Assembly (NCBI GenBank): GCA_965222765.1
Contig: CBDCVG010000032.1
Location: 1 to 64,000, forward strand
From: Caldora sp965222765
Lineage (GTDB): Bacteria > Cyanobacteriota > Cyanobacteriia > Cyanobacteriales > Coleofasciculaceae
Length of the DNA: 64,000 nt
Direction of reading: 5' to 3'
Shown: in pieces, positions 62,690 to 64,000 of the stretch
Position numbering within the stretch: position 1 is the first letter of the stretch
Layout of the letters: every line of letters starts with the position of its first letter
The notes under the pieces: model-generated
The model's database searches: none
Told to the model about the DNA's origin: nothing
Seen by the model: the letters and a program-made list of their open reading frames with translations, nothing else
Translations under genes and position numbers: made by a program

Positions 62690-64000
62690 TTGAACTTTGG
62701 TCTTTGGTGGCGCACAATTAGGGATATACCACCCCGTCAACTAGCAGCACGGGTAGAGTTTGAAATCAAAAAGCGATCGCTTCCTCAATTACCTTTATCC
62801 CTACGCTACCCCTTAGCCTTAGGAAAACTGCTACCAACTCCTGCTCTACGCCAAGGCTATCTCAAGGCTCTAGAGTTAGCTAACAATCGATATTCCATTA
62901 AGCCACCAGCAGATACCTATACATTCACCTTTCTCAATCAAACTAGAGAATTAGACTTCCCCATTACCTGGAATAGCTCCAGCTATTCCCGCCTCTGGCA
63001 ATTTCACCTGCATTACTTTGACTGGATTCGGGATATCCTGCTAACAGCCTATGGACAAGGGGAAATAGATAGTTATAGCTTGGGTAAGCTCCAACACTTA
63101 ATCTCTGATTGGATAGCAGCCAATCCCCTCTATTCCTTCGATGGCTGGCATCCTTACACCACTTCTTTACGGATTGTTAACTGGACCTATGCCATCCGAG
63201 CTATTCCCAGTTTAGGAAATTCTGCGATCGCAACTTCACTTTGGCATCAGCTGAATTATCTCCATCGCCACAAGGAATATTTTGCTGGAGGAAATCATCT
63301 CCTCGAAAACCTCCGGGCTCTGATTATTGGCGGTTTAAACTTTAGCCATCCTCAGGCGGAGAAATTTGTCCAAATAGCAGTTAATCAGCTTTATCAAGAG
63401 TTATCTAAGCAAATCCTGACCGATGGCTGCCACTACGAGCGTAGTCCCATGTATCATCTCATAGTTATGAACTTGGTTGCCGAGTCAGTAGCCTGTTTAT
63501 GGAGTGCTGGATGGACTGTTCCAGAGATCATACTTGATTATTTAGGGCAAATGCTGCAATTTGCTTTAGGTATTCGCTTAGCTCAGGGAACCTATCCCCT
63601 TTGGAATGATGCAGCATATAACGGAGTTCAACCCGTAGATGAAGTAACCAGTTGGGTTAGTCAGCTTTTAAGAAACAAGGCAGGAGGCAGAAGGCAGGAG
63701 GCAGAGGGCAGGAGGCAGAAGGCAGGAGGCAGAAGGCAGGAGGCAGAAGGCAGGAGGCAGAAGGCAGGAGGCAGAAGGCAGAGGGCAGAAGGGAAGAGGA
63801 TTTTGCTTTTTACTGATGCACTACATCAAAGATTACTTAGTAGTGCTCAAACTTCTATCACTACTAATGAGCAAGCAAAACCTAACATTTCTCAATCTCC
63901 AGTTGGGAGTTTTCCTGATTCTGGCTACTACATTCTGCGCCATGGCAATGGCATAGAATTAGCTTTTGACTGTGCTTTACCTTGTCCCCAAGAACTCCCC
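62690..64000 (+). CDS. Heparinase II/III-like protein (C-terminus beyond window)
   Basis: 437 residues are visible. Motifs of the heparinase II/III-alginate lyase superfamily are clear: 'LWQFHLHYFDWIRDIL' near residue 98, 'GWHPYTTSLRIVNW', 'NHLLENLRALIIGGLNF', 'DGCHYERSPMYHLIVMNLV' (catalytic Tyr/His region) and the start of the C-terminal sandwich ('SGYYILRHGNGIELAFDCAL'). It would cleave an acidic polysaccharide or act as a related processing enzyme. The start is taken as TTG 62690 after CGGAG; no ATG fits. Residues 330-369 are an in-frame repeat insert. It follows the Wzc gene by 90 bp and is probably in the same cluster. Confidence 0.9.
   Translation, partial: MNFGLWWRTIRDIPPRQLAARVEFEIKKRSLPQLPLSLRYPLALGKLLPTPALRQGYLKALELANNRYSIKPPADTYTFTFLNQTRELDFPITWNSSSYSRLWQFHLHYFDWIRDILLTAYGQGEIDSYSLGKLQHLISDWIAANPLYSFDGWHPYTTSLRIVNWTYAIRAIPSLGNSAIATSLWHQLNYLHRHKEYFAGGNHLLENLRALIIGGLNFSHPQAEKFVQIAVNQLYQELSKQILTDGCHYERSPMYHLIVMNLVAESVACLWSAGWTVPEIILDYLGQMLQFALGIRLAQGTYPLWNDAAYNGVQPVDEVTSWVSQLLRNKAGGRRQEAEGRRQKAGGRRQEAEGRRQKAGGRRQRAEGKRILLFTDALHQRLLSSAQTSITTNEQAKPNISQSPVGSFPDSGYYILRHGNGIELAFDCALPCPQELP
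63677..63796 (+). repeat. In-frame GGCAGGAGGCAGAA insert in heparinase-like gene
   Basis: 120 bp of GGCAGGAGGCAGAAGGCAGG units ending GGGAAGA. The translation is a 40-residue Gly/Arg/Gln/Glu/Ala/Lys chain ('AGGRRQEAEGRRQKAGG...'). The frame is kept, and it lies between 'TSWVSQLLRNK' and 'ILLFTDALHQRLL', a position between domains. Confidence 0.88.

Noticed and set aside
63677..63796. Regular repeats resembling a CRISPR array
   Set aside because: Units are 13-28 bp and directly adjacent with no unique spacers, and they are translated in frame within a gene. There are no cas genes.

Overview
The window is cyanobacterial. It carries genes found almost only in cyanobacteria (the DUF2973/DUF2605 pair, PSRP-3/Ycf65, a COP23-type lipoprotein, xisH/xisI and an atp beta-epsilon pair), HIP1 palindromes (GCGATCGC) are scattered throughout, and heptanucleotide short tandem repeats (STRRs) sit in many intergenic gaps. 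The number of repeats, small transposon-like elements and gene remnants suggests a large, repeat-rich, probably filamentous genome. I cannot name the genus.

Layout. 1-6.8 kb: a very large CBS/PAS/GAF sensor protein (minus strand, cut by the window start), a histidine-kinase remnant, then murD. 7.4-12.1 kb: a radical SAM/SPASM protein, smpB, DUF2973 and DUF2605 proteins, and thrS. 12.1-22 kb is an accessory, defence-like region: a tnpB remnant, a second degenerate thrS tail, xisH-xisI, then a type I restriction-modification locus. In that locus hsdM is split by a complete IS605-type element (tnpA, tnpB and probable omega RNA), hsdS is frameshifted at an 8-T run, and hsdR is intact. 22-33.9 kb: a MarC-family membrane protein, a cupin gene divergent from an araC-type regulator, a second tnpB element (frameshifted), dprA, a frameshifted iron-binding lipoprotein gene, an unknown protein paired with an MscS channel, a COP23 lipoprotein and a WD40 protein. 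34-42.3 kb: a PEP-CTERM protein, PSRP-3, the ATP synthase epsilon and beta genes, an AAA-like ATPase and ppsA. 43-55 kb: a polysaccharide or deoxysugar cluster with CDP-glucose synthesis, a sugar epimerase, three related zinc-finger methyltransferases, a VanZ-like protein, two glycosyltransferases and a Tat lipoprotein. 55-64 kb: an SDR-CIA30 protein, small unknowns, a truncated nitroreductase, a pirin gene divergent from hxlR, a Wzc-type tyrosine kinase and a heparinase II/III-like protein that runs off the end.

The strongest unexplained signal is repeat biology rather than one operon. Three kinds of low-complexity or transposon-like DNA have entered coding genes while keeping the reading frame, each time at what looks like a loop or linker. 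They are a (GAGATGGGG)n-ATTCCC-(AAACAAC)n composite in the sensor's CBS and GAF domains and in MurD, a GGCAGGAGGCAGAA repeat in the WD40 and heparinase-like proteins, and a small inverted-repeat element with a 5-bp target duplication in the sensor. A second copy of that last element ends the nitroreductase gene. A 103-bp element occurs as two apparently identical copies about 53 kb apart. Five genes or gene types have short degenerate second copies of a segment nearby, as if tandem paralogues had been deleted. Three genes have start codons inside ATGACTA-type STRRs.

Start sites were chosen by Shine-Dalgarno spacing and family alignment from memory. No searches were run, so family names rest on recognised motifs.
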